Source of the DNA: Coraliomargarita sp. CAG:312
GTDB taxonomy: Bacteria > Verrucomicrobiota > Verrucomicrobiia > Opitutales > Intestinicryptomonadaceae
Length of the DNA: 32,943 nt
Direction of reading: 5' to 3'
Assembly: GCA_000438015.1 (NCBI GenBank)
Contig: FR901547.1
Location: forward strand, 2,456 to 35,398
Shown here: piece after piece, positions 14,703-23,206 of the stretch
Layout: every line of letters begins with the position of its first letter
Position numbering within the stretch: position 1 is the first letter of the stretch
Program-made: the position numbers and the translations under genes
The notes under the pieces: model-generated
Seen by the model: the letters and a program-made list of their open reading frames with translations, nothing else
What the model was told of the DNA's origin: nothing
Database searches by the model: none

Positions 14703-14939
14703 TTACAGTGACTCGAGAACGTCCGCAAAATCCGATACCGACATATCGAGAACGGGAACAGCGTCATTAGCCTTATCGCCAATAAGTTTCCGCAAATTCA
14801 TCTGGAAATCTATTATCGACATTGAATCTACGGCTTCTATATCTGAAAAACGGGTATTAGGAGTTATTTCAACATCGCCGACCCCTTCTATTCCGCGCAA
14901 GGCCTTTATTATATTTTCCACATATTCTTGCTTTGACAT
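14703..14939 (-). CDS. Acyl carrier protein
   Basis: 78 residues, typical ACP length and acidic. The phosphopantetheine attachment site is Ser39 in EAVDSMSIIDF (canonical DSL becomes DSM). The four-helix layout fits. It is the first gene of the ACP-KAS III-acyltransferase cassette and is not next to fabF, fabD or fabG, so it looks like a dedicated carrier for the neighbouring enzymes rather than the housekeeping AcpP. A TATAAT element lies about 30 nt upstream of the start on this strand. The divergent glycosyltransferase operon starts 106 nt away. Confidence 0.93.
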   Translation of the reverse strand: MSKQEYVENIIKALRGIEGVGDVEITPNTRFSDIEAVDSMSIIDFQMNLRKLIGDKANDAVPVLDMSVSDFADVLESL

Positions 14940-14967
14940 AATTTATTATAATAATTTGGATTTTTAA

Positions 14968-14973
14968 ATTATA
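14968..14973 (-). promoter_or_regulatory. -10 element (TATAAT) for the ACP-KAS III-acyltransferase operon
   Basis: A perfect TATAAT is read on the minus strand in the 106-nt AT-rich gap between the divergent ACP and glycosyltransferase genes, 29 nt before the ACP start. No good -35 is seen at the right distance. Confidence 0.45.
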
Positions 14974-15045
14974 TAACGACTTAAAATTCTTAAATTTGTT
15001 TTAAAAACTTGATAGGCGGAACAAAATTTGAAATATTAATCCGCT

Positions 15046-16053
15046 ATGAAAATATGCTTTTTATATAGGACCCAAGGCGTTTCCTTTAGCATCGAAAAGG
15101 TTTTTAAACAGATACGGTCCGCCTTGGATAAGAATATAGAACAATCAGATTTTTATTGCCCGTTCAACTCATACAAAAATCCGCTTACCTACATTAGAAA
15201 TTTTGCAGCGCTTAGACGCAAATCTGCGGATATTTTCCATATTACCGGCGCAGTACACTATTTGGCCCTATTTTTGCCGGCGCGCAAAACTATAATAACT
15301 GTCCACGATTTAGGACATGCTTTTAAAACAAAAGGAATTGTTGGTTTTTTTCTGCGTCAATTATTCGCAATATTGCCGCTAAAAAAGGCCAAATATATTG
15401 TGGCAATCAGCAATTTTTCAAAAAATAAAATTGTAGAAAATGTCGGAATTTCCCCCGATAAAATTAAAGTAATATACGACCCCGCCCCGATAAACTTAAA
15501 ATTTAAGCCTAAAAGCTTCAACTTTGAAAATCCTAGAATACTCTGTTTTTGCTATCTTGAAAACAAGAATTTAGATCGCCATATACAGGCGCTTAAAGGC
15601 ATAAAATGCCATCTGCGCATAATTGGCAAATTGTCTCAAAAAAATATAGACCTTTTGAAAGAATGCGGAACAGACTACTCTAACGACTACAATATATCGG
15701 AAGAACAAATATTAAAGGAATATGAAGACTGCGACATGCTACTGTTTGCGTCCACCTACGAAGGTTTCGGAGTTCCGATTCTAGAGGCGCAAATTACAGG
15801 GCGTCCCGTCGTGACAAGCAATATATCGCCCATGGACGAAGTGACTGGAAGAATCCTAGGCAAGGATTCGGCAATATCAGTAAATCCTTTTGACATAAAA
15901 GACATAAGAAACGGAATTTTAAAACTTTTGGACAATCCGCGCCTTGCCGAAGAAATCGTGCAAAAAGGGCTTGAAAACACACAGAGATTTTCGGTAGTAG
16001 CAATTGCCAAACAATACCAAGACCTTTATGAAAGAATACTAAAAGAAAAATGA
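15046..16053 (+). CDS. Glycosyltransferase family 4 protein
   Basis: 335 residues with GT-B fold features. The N-terminal acceptor half contains DIFHITGAVHY and IITVHDLGHAF. The C-terminal nucleotide-sugar half has the GT4 E-x7-E motif in YEGFGVPILEAQITGRPVVTS. The family transfers a sugar from a nucleotide donor to a lipid-linked acceptor on the cytoplasmic side of the inner membrane with retention of configuration. It is the first gene of the plus-strand glycan operon and overlaps the next glycosyltransferase gene by 4 nt (ATGA). Donor and linkage cannot be told from sequence. Confidence 0.9.
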   Translation: MKICFLYRTQGVSFSIEKVFKQIRSALDKNIEQSDFYCPFNSYKNPLTYIRNFAALRRKSADIFHITGAVHYLALFLPARKTIITVHDLGHAFKTKGIVGFFLRQLFAILPLKKAKYIVAISNFSKNKIVENVGISPDKIKVIYDPAPINLKFKPKSFNFENPRILCFCYLENKNLDRHIQALKGIKCHLRIIGKLSQKNIDLLKECGTDYSNDYNISEEQILKEYEDCDMLLFASTYEGFGVPILEAQITGRPVVTSNISPMDEVTGRILGKDSAISVNPFDIKDIRNGILKLLDNPRLAEEIVQKGLENTQRFSVVAIAKQYQDLYERILKEK

Positions 16054-17126
16054 CTCAGGGCAAAAAAAACGTAATAGTTTTTGATACAGCAGCGGAAAGT
16101 TCAGGAGCGCTCTCGGTTTTGCAGGGATTTTACCAGGAAGCTCTTGAGGACAAGTCAATCAATTGGATATTTGTAGTCAGCACCCCAGATTTGGACGAAT
16201 CAGACAACATTAAAGTTCTGAAATTTCCCCAAACAAAAAAATCGTGGTTCCACAGGCTTTATTTTGATTTATTCACTGCGCCGAAACTTGCAAAGATTTA
16301 CAAAGCAGACTGTATATTATCGCTACAAAATGTCTGTATAAGGAACGGCTCTATCCCGCAATTGTTATTTATACACCAATCTATACCATTCTGCGATAAA
16401 AGATTTTCTTTATTAAAAACGCCAAAGCTCTGGATTTACCAAAATGTAATTTCCCGTCTAATTTTCTTCTCCGCCAAAAAAGCCGACAAAATTGCAGTCC
16501 AAACAGCTTGGATGAAAAACGCCCTGGTTTCAAAAACATCCTGCCTTCCGGAAAAAATCGCAATAATTCCTCCTGAAATAAAATTGGCCGGTAGTAAAAA
16601 ATTCAAAAATTCCCCGCGCGCATTTAAGAGCTTCTTTTACCCGGCGATGCCCCTGCTTTACAAAAACCACGATGTAATTTTACAGGCTGCAAAAATACTC
16701 AAATCCGCAGGATACGCCGATTTCTCCCTCTATTTTACGATACCTCCGGATTCCGAAACAGCTAAGAAATTCAGCGCAGAAAAAATAAATATAAACGCCT
16801 TGGGAACGTTATCTGCTAGCGATATGTGTAAATTCTACTCAGAAACCGTGACAGTTTTTCCGTCCTATCTTGAGTCGTTTGGATATCCGCTTATGGAGGC
16901 TAGAATAGCGGGAACTCCTATCATAGCTTCAGATACATTTTTTTCGCACGAAATTTTAGACGGCTATGAAAACGCAAAATTTTTCAAGTTTGACAATCCA
17001 CAAGAACTCGCAAGCCTAATGAAAGAATGCATCTGTGGGAAATTCCGCTACACTCGGACTCAAGACAATTTCTCAATGGACAACGCAGGATGGAGAAATG
17101 TAATAAATCTCATAAAAGAGCTGTAG
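16050..17126 (+). CDS. Glycosyltransferase family 4 protein
   Basis: 358 residues. Its start overlaps the stop of the preceding glycosyltransferase (ATGA), so the two are translationally coupled. The C-terminal half shows the GT4 donor-binding motif LESFGYPLMEARIAGTPII. The N-terminal half is less conserved, with hydrophobic segments such as WIYQNVISRLIFFSAKKAD that suggest peripheral membrane association. Likely adds one residue of the repeat unit after or before its partner. An 83-nt gap separates it from fnlA, the largest gap inside this operon. Specificity unknown. Confidence 0.88.
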   Translation: MTQGKKNVIVFDTAAESSGALSVLQGFYQEALEDKSINWIFVVSTPDLDESDNIKVLKFPQTKKSWFHRLYFDLFTAPKLAKIYKADCILSLQNVCIRNGSIPQLLFIHQSIPFCDKRFSLLKTPKLWIYQNVISRLIFFSAKKADKIAVQTAWMKNALVSKTSCLPEKIAIIPPEIKLAGSKKFKNSPRAFKSFFYPAMPLLYKNHDVILQAAKILKSAGYADFSLYFTIPPDSETAKKFSAEKININALGTLSASDMCKFYSETVTVFPSYLESFGYPLMEARIAGTPIIASDTFFSHEILDGYENAKFFKFDNPQELASLMKECICGKFRYTRTQDNFSMDNAGWRNVINLIKEL

Positions 17127-17208
17127 AGTCGAATAAATGAAGTCCATCCCACTGTTTTCCTTGCAACAACAGTAGAAAAAAGCAATATGCAAACAATAGG
17201 ACAATCAT

Positions 17209-18222
17209 ATGTTTAAAGATAAAACACTACTCATAACAGGCGGAACAGGATCGTTTGGAAACGCCGTCCTAAAAAGATTTCTAAACACCGACATAGGCGA
17301 AATCCGCATATTCTCCAGAGACGAGAAAAAGCAGGACGATATGCGCAAATATTACCACAACGATAAAATTAAATTTTACATAGGCGACATACGCGATGTA
17401 TCCAGTATAAAAGCGGTTATACACGGTGTAGATTTTATTTTCCATGCCGCTGCGTTAAAACAAGTTCCATCTTGCGAGTTTTTCCCGATGGAAGCGGTGA
17501 AAACAAACATCATAGGAACAGACAACCTTTTAACAGCAGCCATTGAAGAAGGCGTAAAACGCGTAATTTGCCTATCTACGGACAAAGCGGCCTATCCAGT
17601 GAATGCAATGGGAACCTCTAAGGCAATGATGGAAAAAGTCTTTGTCGCAAAATCGAGGGTTGCTGGAAACACCATTATTTGCGGAACCAGATACGGAAAT
17701 GTGATGTGCTCCAGAGGCTCAGTGATTCCTCTTTTCATTGACCAAATAAAAAATGGCCTGCCCCTGACGATAACGGAACCGTCTATGACCAGATATATAA
17801 TGAGCCTCGACGAAGCCGTGGACTTGGTTCTCTTTGCTTTCAAGAACGGAAATCCGGGCGACATATTTGTCCAAAAATCGCCGTCATGCAAAATCGGAGA
17901 TTTAGCGAAGGCCGTATTGAAGATTTTCAAAGCAAAAAACGAAATTAAGACCATCGGGGTCCGGCACGGCGAAAAACTATTTGAAACACTCCTAACCCGC
18001 GAAGAATTTGCACATGCAATCGACTTGGGCAACTTCTATAAAATTCCAGCCGATTCTAGGGATCTGAATTACGACAGATACTTTGAAAAAGGAGAATATT
18101 CTGTCATAGAAACAGACGAATACAATTCCAACAACACAAACATTCTAAATATTGAAGAGATAGAATCCACTCTTCTAAAACAGCAATACGTTCTCAGCGA
18201 ATTAAAGGATTGGAAAACGTAA
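17209..18222 (+). CDS. fnlA: UDP-GlcNAc 4,6-dehydratase / 5-epimerase (FnlA/CapE)
   Basis: 337 residues, matching CapE/FnlA (short, soluble, no membrane domain). The Rossmann motif TGGTGSFG lies at residues 10-17, LSTDKAAYP with Asp125/Lys126/Tyr129 follows, and MGTSK at 134-138 replaces the usual SDR YxxxK by MxxxK, a hallmark of this CapE/FlaA1 group. It performs the first steps from UDP-GlcNAc toward UDP-N-acetyl-L-fucosamine (C4,C6 dehydration and C5 epimerisation). The start is supported by AGGA upstream. A WbuB-like transferase, fnlB and fnlC follow directly, completing the pathway. Confident assignment by sequence and context. Confidence 0.94.
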   Translation: MFKDKTLLITGGTGSFGNAVLKRFLNTDIGEIRIFSRDEKKQDDMRKYYHNDKIKFYIGDIRDVSSIKAVIHGVDFIFHAAALKQVPSCEFFPMEAVKTNIIGTDNLLTAAIEEGVKRVICLSTDKAAYPVNAMGTSKAMMEKVFVAKSRVAGNTIICGTRYGNVMCSRGSVIPLFIDQIKNGLPLTITEPSMTRYIMSLDEAVDLVLFAFKNGNPGDIFVQKSPSCKIGDLAKAVLKIFKAKNEIKTIGVRHGEKLFETLLTREEFAHAIDLGNFYKIPADSRDLNYDRYFEKGEYSVIETDEYNSNNTNILNIEEIESTLLKQQYVLSELKDWKT

Positions 18223-18235
18223 AAATCCGGCAAAT

Positions 18236-19435
18236 ATGCGAATACTGCAAATTTCAATATCATTTCCCAAAAACGGCGGTGGGCTGTATAAGGACTTGGC
18301 CCTAAAACTAAAATCCCGCGGACACGATGTGTCGATAGTTGTAATCGACGCAAATGCCGACTCCAAAGACGGATGCGTCCACGCCGAAGACGGGCTTGAA
18401 GTAGTGCGCGTAAAATCGGGGCCGGTTTTTAACGTAGGAAAATTCCAAAAGGGGATTTCATTTCTAAAATTCCCATTTGTTTTGAAATCCGCGATAAAGA
18501 AAAATTTTACAAACCGCAATTTCAATTTAATTCTTTTTATGGCTCCACCCGTCACCCTATATCCAGCCGTAAAGTGGGCGATGAAATATTTCAAGTGTCC
18601 GTCGTATCTCATGCAAAAGGATATCTTTCCGCAAAACGCGGTAGATTTGGGTTTTTTTGGGAAAAGAAGCCTAGCATATCTATATTTTCGAATGATGGAA
18701 AAAAACATGCTGAAAACTGCTACAAAAATCGGTTGCATGTCCCGCGGAAACATAAAATATCTGCTTAAACACAACAAATTCCTTTCTCCCGACAAAGTAG
18801 ACCTATTTCCAAACACCAAAGACGCCCAACCCATTCCCTGCTCAAACAAGCCGGATTTTCTGAAAAAATACAATTTGCCTCCGAACTCGTGCGTATTCCT
18901 ATTCTCAGGCAACATGGGAAAACCTCAAAATATACCGTTAATATGCGAGGCAATGAAATATTTTTCCGCCGACAAAAGCATCGCATTTGTCGCCATAGGC
19001 TCCGGGACCGAAAGCCGGAAGCTGAAATCCTTTATAGCCGAAAACAACCTTACAAATTCTGTATTTATAGAGGCCTTGCCGCGCAAAGAATACGAAAAGC
19101 TCGCAGCCAGCTGCGACGTTGGAATAGTTTCTTTAGACCCGCGCTTCACCATACCGAACTATCCGTCAAAAACCCTTTCGTACATGGAGTCCTCCCAACC
19201 TATTGTGGCTGCCACAGACCTTGCTACGGATTACAAAGACTTAATCCAATGCGAAGCTAACTGCGGCTTGTGGAGCGACGCAAATTACCCCCAAAAGTTT
19301 TTTGAAAACATAAAGAAACTTTCATGCGACGAAAATCTGCGTAAAACTCTAGGAGCTAACGGAAGGCGGTATATGATAGAACATTTTAATTTGGATAAAT
19401 CAGTAGAAATAATAGAGAAAAATTTCCAACACTAA
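18236..19435 (+). CDS. WbuB-like glycosyltransferase family 4 (probable amino-fucose transferase)
   Basis: 399 residues, length and layout like WbuB, which transfers N-acetyl-L-fucosamine in several E. coli and Shigella-type O-antigen clusters. The N-terminus is MRILQISISFPKNGGG with an ARGHDV-type segment (KSRGHDVSIVVID). The C-terminal half has LFSGNMGKPQNIPLI, EALPRKEYEKLAASCDVGIV and YPSKTLSYMESSQPIVAATD, typical of this subgroup. It sits between fnlA (13-nt gap) and fnlB (4-nt gap), so it is embedded in the UDP-FucNAc pathway genes. Donor UDP-L-FucNAc is an inference from subgroup and position. Confidence 0.87.
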   Translation: MRILQISISFPKNGGGLYKDLALKLKSRGHDVSIVVIDANADSKDGCVHAEDGLEVVRVKSGPVFNVGKFQKGISFLKFPFVLKSAIKKNFTNRNFNLILFMAPPVTLYPAVKWAMKYFKCPSYLMQKDIFPQNAVDLGFFGKRSLAYLYFRMMEKNMLKTATKIGCMSRGNIKYLLKHNKFLSPDKVDLFPNTKDAQPIPCSNKPDFLKKYNLPPNSCVFLFSGNMGKPQNIPLICEAMKYFSADKSIAFVAIGSGTESRKLKSFIAENNLTNSVFIEALPRKEYEKLAASCDVGIVSLDPRFTIPNYPSKTLSYMESSQPIVAATDLATDYKDLIQCEANCGLWSDANYPQKFFENIKKLSCDENLRKTLGANGRRYMIEHFNLDKSVEIIEKNFQH

Positions 19436-19439
19436 AAAC

Positions 19440-20576
19440 ATGCGCATTTTGATTACAGGAGCCAAGGGATTCATAGGCAAAAATATAGCGTTAAGATTGC
19501 GCTGCGAGGGATACACCGACATAATGGAAGTCGATATCGACACTCCGCCGGAGGTTCTTGAATCCGCGGTTAAAACATGCGAATTCGTATTTCATTTTGC
19601 GGGAGTAAACCGACCTCCTGACGCCTCGGAATATATGCCGGGAAATTTTGGATTCACCACAAAATTATTGGGAATGCTTAAGGCGGCTTCAAACAAGTGT
19701 CCAGTTTTGGTTACATCATCAATTCAGGCGTCCCTCGAAAATCCATACGGTAAAAGCAAAAAAGCGGCAGAAGACTACATGTTTTCCTACGCGGAAGAAA
19801 CAGGAGCTAAAGCAATGGTCTACCGGTTGCCAAACGCGTTCGGCAAATGGTGCAGGCCAAACTACAACAGCGTGATCGCAACATTCTGCAATAATATCGC
19901 AAACGGACTGCCTATAAAAGTTAACGACCCAAATATCGAAATGCACCTTGCCTACATTGACGATATCGCCGACGAATTTCTTCGTGCGCTAAAAGGAAAT
20001 CCCACACGCGGAGACGGCGCCGAAATATCGGAGAAATTTATGATGGTTCCGGTAACACACCGCGCAAAACTGGGAGAAATAGCCGACGAGATATTTGAAT
20101 TTAAAAAATCGCGTAAGAATCTAGAGATCCCAAATATGCCAACGGGAAGTTTGTCCAGCAAGCTATACAGCACATATCTGAGCTATATCCCGGCAGACGG
20201 GTTTTCATATCCGCTAAATACAAACCCGGACGAACGCGGCTCTTTCACAGAATTCTTGAGGACGCCGGACAGAGGGCAGGTTTCCGTAAATATAATAAAG
20301 CCAGGAGTTACAAAAGGCAACCACTGGCATCACTCAAAGAACGAAAAGTTTTTGGTTGTAAAAGGAACAGCCTCAATCAAATTCAGGAAAATCGGAGACG
20401 ATAAGATTATCGAATACGCTGCAAGTGGAAATAAGCTTGAAGTTGTAGATATTCCGCCGGGATATACCCACAATATAACAAACGTTGGAAATGACGATTT
20501 GATTACGGTTATGTGGGCCAGCGAAGCGTTTAATCCGAACAAACAGGATACATATTTTGAGAAAGTCGATGAATAA
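19440..20576 (+). CDS. fnlB: Bifunctional reductase/epimerase FnlB/CapF (SDR plus cupin)
   Basis: 378 residues, same two-domain build as CapF. Residues 1-~245 are an SDR with GAKGFIG at 7-13. Residues ~255-378 are a cupin with the metal-binding cluster GNHWHHSKNEKF at about 293-304 and ERGSFTEFLRT before it. In CapF the cupin domain epimerises C3 and the SDR domain reduces C4 of the keto-sugar made by CapE, giving UDP-N-acetyl-6-deoxy-L-talosamine. The stop overlaps the fnlC start by 8 nt. Strong family match. Confidence 0.95.
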   Translation: MRILITGAKGFIGKNIALRLRCEGYTDIMEVDIDTPPEVLESAVKTCEFVFHFAGVNRPPDASEYMPGNFGFTTKLLGMLKAASNKCPVLVTSSIQASLENPYGKSKKAAEDYMFSYAEETGAKAMVYRLPNAFGKWCRPNYNSVIATFCNNIANGLPIKVNDPNIEMHLAYIDDIADEFLRALKGNPTRGDGAEISEKFMMVPVTHRAKLGEIADEIFEFKKSRKNLEIPNMPTGSLSSKLYSTYLSYIPADGFSYPLNTNPDERGSFTEFLRTPDRGQVSVNIIKPGVTKGNHWHHSKNEKFLVVKGTASIKFRKIGDDKIIEYAASGNKLEVVDIPPGYTHNITNVGNDDLITVMWASEAFNPNKQDTYFEKVDE

Positions 20577-21693
20577 GCTGAAAGTAATGACAATAGTGGG
20601 TACCCGCCCGGAAATTATACGTTTAAGCGCCTGCATAAAAGCTTGCGACAAATATTTTGACCATGTGCTTGTACATACCGGGCAAAACTGGGACTATACG
20701 CTGAACAAAGTTTTCTTTGAGGACTTGGAACTGCGAGATCCAGACCACTATTTGGACGGCGTAGGCAAAAATCTGGGGGAAACAATGGGCAATATAATAG
20801 CGAAGTCATACGACGTAATGCTCAAAGAATCTCCAGACGCCTTGCTGATATTGGGCGACACAAATTCCGCATTGTCGGCAATATCAGCAAAGAGGCTGAA
20901 AATACCGATTTTCCACATGGAAGCCGGCAACAGGTGTTTCGATCAGAATGTGCCAGAAGAAATAAACCGCAAAATAGTCGACCATATATCCGACATAAAC
21001 CTGCCATATACGGAACATTCGCGCCGTTATTTGATAAGCGAGGGAATCCGCAAGGAACACATTTTTGTGACCGGTTCTCCAATGCGCGAGGTCCTGTCGC
21101 AATACGAGAAGAAAATAGACTCAAGCAATATTCTAGAAGAATTAAACCTGGAAAAAGGCAAATATATAATGCTTTCGGCGCACCGCGAAGAAAACATAGA
21201 CAACGAAGACAACTTTATGTCTTTGATGGGCGCCGTAAACAACATAGCCGAACATCATCAAATGCCCGTAATATATTCGACACACCCACGCAGCAAGAAG
21301 TTTATCGATGCGCGGGGCTTCAATTTTCATCCGTTGGTAAAAAGCATGAAACCGTTCGGTTTTTTAGACTACAATAAGCTTCAAAAGAATAGCTTTTGTG
21401 TGCTAAGTGACAGCGGAACGCTCTCTGAGGAGTCCGCAATGCTTGGTTTTACTGGCATACTCCTTAGAACTTCCACCGAGCGCCCCGAAGTTTTAGACAA
21501 AGGCTCCATCGTAGTAGGGGGAATAACCGGCAAGGATATAGAGCAAGCAATAGAGTTGGCGGCGGCAATGCGCAATAATAACCAAAAACAACTTTTGCCT
21601 CCGGATTATATCGACGACAACGTGTCTGTAAAAGTCGTAAAAATCATACAAAGCTATACAAAATTGATTAACAAGTTTGTATGGCATAAGTAG
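20569..21693 (+). CDS. fnlC: UDP-N-acetyl-L-fucosamine synthase, 2-epimerase family (FnlC/CapG)
   Basis: 374 residues from ATG 20569; a TTG at 20557 in frame is less likely. It belongs to the non-hydrolysing UDP-GlcNAc 2-epimerase (WecB) family: GTRPEIIRLS at the N-terminus, the HMEAGNRCFDQNVPEE segment, LSAHREENID, and LSDSGTLSEES near the nucleotide site. The CFDQNVPEE form, rather than the WecB form, is typical of CapG/FnlC, which inverts C2 to give UDP-N-acetyl-L-fucosamine. It is the last gene of the plus-strand operon and converges with the O-antigen-ligase-like gene, whose stop is only 19 nt away. No terminator hairpin is seen. Confidence 0.95.
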   Translation: MNKLKVMTIVGTRPEIIRLSACIKACDKYFDHVLVHTGQNWDYTLNKVFFEDLELRDPDHYLDGVGKNLGETMGNIIAKSYDVMLKESPDALLILGDTNSALSAISAKRLKIPIFHMEAGNRCFDQNVPEEINRKIVDHISDINLPYTEHSRRYLISEGIRKEHIFVTGSPMREVLSQYEKKIDSSNILEELNLEKGKYIMLSAHREENIDNEDNFMSLMGAVNNIAEHHQMPVIYSTHPRSKKFIDARGFNFHPLVKSMKPFGFLDYNKLQKNSFCVLSDSGTLSEESAMLGFTGILLRTSTERPEVLDKGSIVVGGITGKDIEQAIELAAAMRNNNQKQLLPPDYIDDNVSVKVVKIIQSYTKLINKFVWHK

Positions 21694-21712
21694 CGATTGC
21701 CTACCGTTTACT

Positions 21713-23206
21713 TCATACATCCGACAGGCACGCTGCGCGCAAAGCGCTTGCCTTCTTATTACCGGAATTGATAAATCCGGCATAGTTGAACGATATCGTC
21801 AGCAAACCGCAAAATGCGGCGAACAAGAACATATTGTAAAATATTATATCGCTGGAAGAATATATCAATATCAATAGGATTCCCGCGCACTGTATAGAAA
21901 GAAACGAACTTCTCCAAAATTTTGCGCGCACCATTCTCTTTATAAAATATACAGACATCGCGATAAATACCAACAACCAAGCTAATCCGAATTCAAAAAC
22001 AGCCTCAAGAATATCGCAATGAACATGGACAGGCACTGTTATTGCAGCACTCGGCTTCAAAGACGAAGAATACACCTTTGAGTGAAAATAGCTGTCCCCG
22101 GCTCCTCTCAACCGCATTATTTTTCCAAAAGAAGTCGCACCTGATCCCAATATAATCCTTTGAATCGAGACATTCTTTGGACTGGAATTTTTCCAGTCCC
22201 CTCCTGTTAAGATAAATTCTGTAGCAATATCCTTAAATTTTCCCCTATCTCCGGCTAAATCTCTTACTTTCTTGTCAAAATCAGCCCCACCGCTGATAAA
22301 ATTGTCCAAGCGTTCAAAAGAGGCCATCACACTGCTATGCCCCAGGTAAAATAGCAAAAGAGATAATGCCAGAACAGGAATTGAAACCATTGCAAGCGCG
22401 GAGATTTTTAAATTTAAAGACTGAAAGCGAATTGCTGCCACAAATACCGATACAATCAATATAAGCACACAAAATATGATTGAGCCGACGCTCCTAGATA
22501 TAAATATAGACGCCACATTAATTGCGATTCCAATACCGTAAACTGTAAGTTTGGCAATGGAATGTCCAAATCGCATTGAGGACAAGCAAAGGGATATGCC
22601 GCAAATCAACCCCATCAGTAGAAAAGCCCCGCACTGGTTTTTATATACGAAACTTCCATAATGCTGCCCAGCCGACTGATCCATAATACCCCATATATAC
22701 ACTGAATCCCTAAAAAATATGGAATCGCATATTGCGCATGCGCCAAGAATGGTGGAAACAGCAAAAAATACCTTTGCGTAATATATGCAGTCGTCTCGGG
22801 AAGATATTTCAATATGCAGGGCGCACGAAAATACCAATGCAAGCAACACCGCAATAATAGAGGCATAATAAGAATCTACAGAAGAATCCGCAGAAAATAC
22901 CGATGTTGGAAGAAATTCAAAACAATCCAAGATTCTCGGCGCACTATATCCGTCCATATGGATAAATTCCAACCATGGATTTAATATCTGAACAACTATA
23001 TATACCGCAAGCGCAAGTCCTATCCAAAAAGGCGCAAATCTTGAAAGTTTTAATAAGTTGCACCTAAATCCTCCGTTTGCAGCCAACACAAAAATAAATG
23101 CCAAACAAAACACGCAAAAAACCGGGATATAAGACATCTCCCGCGTACCGCCGAAGAACATCCCCAGCAAGAAAATCCCAAAAGAAAGTATAAGGCGCGC
23201 CAACAT
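21713..23206 (-). CDS. O-antigen ligase / Wzy-family polytopic membrane protein
   Basis: 497 residues from ATG 23206, whose first base is the last base of the upstream TGA stop (TGATG coupling). Around a dozen hydrophobic helices, with a long hydrophilic segment in the second half (about residues 300-395, DNFISGGADFDKKVRDLAGD onward), the size and place of the periplasmic loop of Wzy/WaaL proteins. Segment SFVYKNQCGAFLLMG resembles the HxNxxG-type signature of the Wzy_C/O-antigen ligase family. Such proteins polymerise repeat units or ligate glycan to an acceptor on the periplasmic side. Which of the two tandem proteins is polymerase and which ligase cannot be decided from sequence. Confidence 0.8.
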   Translation of the reverse strand: MLARLILSFGIFLLGMFFGGTREMSYIPVFCVFCLAFIFVLAANGGFRCNLLKLSRFAPFWIGLALAVYIVVQILNPWLEFIHMDGYSAPRILDCFEFLPTSVFSADSSVDSYYASIIAVLLALVFSCALHIEISSRDDCIYYAKVFFAVSTILGACAICDSIFFRDSVYIWGIMDQSAGQHYGSFVYKNQCGAFLLMGLICGISLCLSSMRFGHSIAKLTVYGIGIAINVASIFISRSVGSIIFCVLILIVSVFVAAIRFQSLNLKISALAMVSIPVLALSLLLFYLGHSSVMASFERLDNFISGGADFDKKVRDLAGDRGKFKDIATEFILTGGDWKNSSPKNVSIQRIILGSGATSFGKIMRLRGAGDSYFHSKVYSSSLKPSAAITVPVHVHCDILEAVFEFGLAWLLVFIAMSVYFIKRMVRAKFWRSSFLSIQCAGILLILIYSSSDIIFYNMFLFAAFCGLLTISFNYAGFINSGNKKASALRAACLSDV

